DNA from: Erysipelotrichaceae bacterium
GTDB lineage: Bacteria > Bacillota_I > Bacilli_A > Erysipelotrichales > Erysipelotrichaceae
Direction of reading: 5' to 3'
Assembly (NCBI GenBank): GCA_900770275.1
Contig: CAAGJS010000216.1
Coordinates: forward strand, 1-7,566
Length of the DNA stretch: 7,566 nt
Shown here: piece after piece, positions 6,326-7,566 of the stretch
Numbering within the stretch: the stretch's first letter is position 1
Layout of the letters: each line of letters opens with the position of its first letter
Notes under the pieces: model-generated
The model's input: the letters and a program-made list of their open reading frames with translations, nothing else
Told to the model about the DNA's origin: nothing
Databases searched by the model: none
Position numbers and translations under genes: made by a program

Positions 6326-7566
6326 TTCTTCTTTCGCCCGAACAGCTGTAACAGGAAGGATGCGCCGCCGCTCTTGCGGACCGTCTCTTCCTCTTTTTTG
6401 ATTTCCTTCGTATCAACCTGCGGCTTCATGCCCATCTTTTCTGCCATCGTCTTCGGCCGCCGCGACCCATGCGACGAACCTTTTCCCGAATAATGGCGTG
6501 TCTCTGTCGAATGATTCTGCTGCGAAGGCTGTGCAGAATGCGCCTGTTTGTTCGTCGCATTGTTCTGTGCCTTCTTCGGCTGATGATTCGACGATGACGA
6601 ATGGTTCTGTTTCGGCTGCGCCTGCTGTTTTGCGTCCTGCGCCGTCGACTTCTTATGATTCTGATGGGAAGAATTGTGCTTTCCATTACTGGAATGATTC
6701 GTCTGCGAAGGTTTCGATTTCTTCGTGTCTTTCGATGAAGCTGAGTGCTCCGGCTTCGCTTCTGCCGGTTTGGTTGGTTTTGTTTGCTTCGTTTGCTTTG
6801 TCTGCTTCATCGGCTTTGTTGAATGATCCTTCGACTCCTCTTTGGCAGAATTGTTCAGCTTAGGAACCGGAATACTCTTCTCTTCCTTCGATTCCTTGAG
6901 AGGCGAACCATCTTCATAGGTCCAGGCATCGGTATTATCACCGCCCCTGTGCATCAGAAACTGCGCCGCCTGATTGCGGTCCGCGAAACGCCAGTTGCGC
7001 GAAAACTGAACCGTACCGTTTTCATCCTCATAGATGACGCCCTTCTCCATCAAGGAACGGTACATTCCCTGCATCGAGCGCATCTCCTTTTGACCGTAGG
7101 GCCGCATCGATGAGCCGGACAGCACCTCAACACCCTGGCTGCCGCGGTCCATTGCCCGCGCATTGACCGAAGGCGTATTCAGCAGAATGACGGGATCCGC
7201 CTGCCGCTTCGGCTTCGCCTGTTCCCTGGCGCTTTCGTACGGATAGATGGCAATGATCTCATCCGCCATCGTCTCACAGCGCTGACGGATTTCCTTCACG
7301 CCCCATGTTTTACTGTTGAGAATTTCGGAATTCATCCGGATATGGAGCGTCTTCGAAAGCACCTTCTTCTTATAGTCAAAGTCCTCATTGCCGATCCGCG
7401 TATTGTCATACTGCGCACACAGCGTCAGATTCCCGATCAGATTCGCATAGAACGAATACTCATCCTCATTCTTGGCACCGGAATTCTTCTTCCACCAGTC
7501 ATTGGGATGCTGGGGCATAATATGCTCAATATTCAGATCCGACGTATCCACCTTCGCCGTCGCCCC
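6307..7566 (-). CDS. DUF1524 (HNH, GmrSD-like) nuclease with DUF4357 domain and hydrophilic tail, N-terminus outside window
   Basis: The frame is open to the window edge, so about 419 residues of the C-terminal part are seen; a GTG at 7551 is internal. Numbered from that GTG: residues 6-105 are a DUF1524 HNH nuclease domain, with LNIEHIMPQ (His10), IGNLTLC (Asn41), Asn50, IGNEDF and the following Lys. Residues about 139-218 match DUF4357: VLSGSSMRP, a helix ending LMEKGVIYED, then FADRNQAAQFLMHRGGDNTDAW. Residues about 231-368 are low complexity (K, S, Q, N, H, T, A, P) with no L, I, V, F, W or C. The end is charged, then ASFLLQLFGRKK. In this family the missing N-terminus is usually DUF262, an NTP-dependent domain; such proteins cut modified DNA in type IV restriction (GmrSD, BrxU), which is family knowledge and not shown here. 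No neighbouring defence gene is in view on this side. DUF1524 is sure; the biological role is inferred. Confidence 0.85.
   Translation of the reverse strand, partial: GATAKVDTSDLNIEHIMPQHPNDWWKKNSGAKNEDEYSFYANLIGNLTLCAQYDNTRIGNEDFDYKKKVLSKTLHIRMNSEILNSKTWGVKEIRQRCETMADEIIAIYPYESAREQAKPKRQADPVILLNTPSVNARAMDRGSQGVEVLSGSSMRPYGQKEMRSMQGMYRSLMEKGVIYEDENGTVQFSRNWRFADRNQAAQFLMHRGGDNTDAWTYEDGSPLKESKEEKSIPVPKLNNSAKEESKDHSTKPMKQTKQTKQTKPTKPAEAKPEHSASSKDTKKSKPSQTNHSSNGKHNSSHQNHKKSTAQDAKQQAQPKQNHSSSSNHQPKKAQNNATNKQAHSAQPSQQNHSTETRHYSGKGSSHGSRRPKTMAEKMGMKPQVDTKEIKKEEETVRKSGGASFLLQLFGRKKNQSSNS
6766..6807 (-). repeat. 9-base tandem repeat coding KQT units in the nuclease tail
   Basis: Three copies of a 9-base unit code Lys-Gln-Thr (6807-6781), followed by a decayed copy Lys-Pro-Thr and Lys-Pro. 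Third codon positions differ between copies (CAG/CAA, ACA/ACG, AAG/AAA), so it is not a fresh slippage product. It marks the start of the low-complexity tail. Confidence 0.7.

Noticed and set aside
6426..6686. Minus-strand Arg-rich frame inside the nuclease tail
   Set aside because: It is a frame-shifted reading of the repeat-rich Lys/Gln/Ser/His tail, not a separate gene.
1..7566. CRISPR arrays, insertion sequences, phage genes and riboswitches
   Set aside because: I found no regularly spaced repeats, transposase, terminal inverted repeats or riboswitch-like leader in any gap.

Overview
This window looks like chromosomal DNA of a low-to-mid G+C Gram-positive anaerobe, at roughly 50% G+C by eye. 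The best guess is Bacillota, perhaps an Erysipelotrichaceae-type gut bacterium. The supports are a lipoprotein flavin reductase with covalent-FMN motifs, a Firmicute-style MutY cysteine spacing (CxPNxxPxC), an encoded CCA on the tRNA, and GGAGG-type ribosome sites. The taxonomic guess is inference; no marker gene here settles it.

Layout from left to right. (1) 1-894, plus strand: the 3' part of a major-facilitator-type membrane transporter whose start lies outside the window. (2) 895-1308: a 414-base gap between converging genes. It holds a strong terminator for the gene on its right, a weaker hairpin for the transporter, and possible remains of a membrane-anchored protein tail. (3) 1309-4855, minus strand: an AraC-family regulator followed 73 bases later by a large secreted lipoprotein reductase with two FMN-attachment domains and a fumarate-reductase-like FAD domain. 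These form a plausible regulator plus respiratory-reductase module. (4) 5066-5233: a tRNA-Gly(CCC) gene on the minus strand with its own terminator, divergent from mutY across only 57 bases. (5) 5234-6325, plus strand: mutY, the adenine DNA glycosylase, complete. (6) 6307-7566, minus strand: the C-terminal part of a DUF1524 (HNH, GmrSD-like) nuclease fused to a DUF4357 domain and a long hydrophilic low-complexity tail. Its last 19 bases overlap the end of mutY tail to tail.

How the genes may work together. The AraC protein has a cupin-type sensor domain and sits directly upstream of the reductase in the same direction, so it may sense the reductase's electron acceptor and switch the reductase on. 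The reductase probably works outside the membrane, reducing an unsaturated carboxylate or similar small molecule as a terminal electron acceptor. One active-site position differs from true fumarate reductases, so the substrate is open. The tRNA and mutY are housekeeping. The nuclease fragment looks like a modification-dependent restriction or defence enzyme, but its N-terminal half is out of view.
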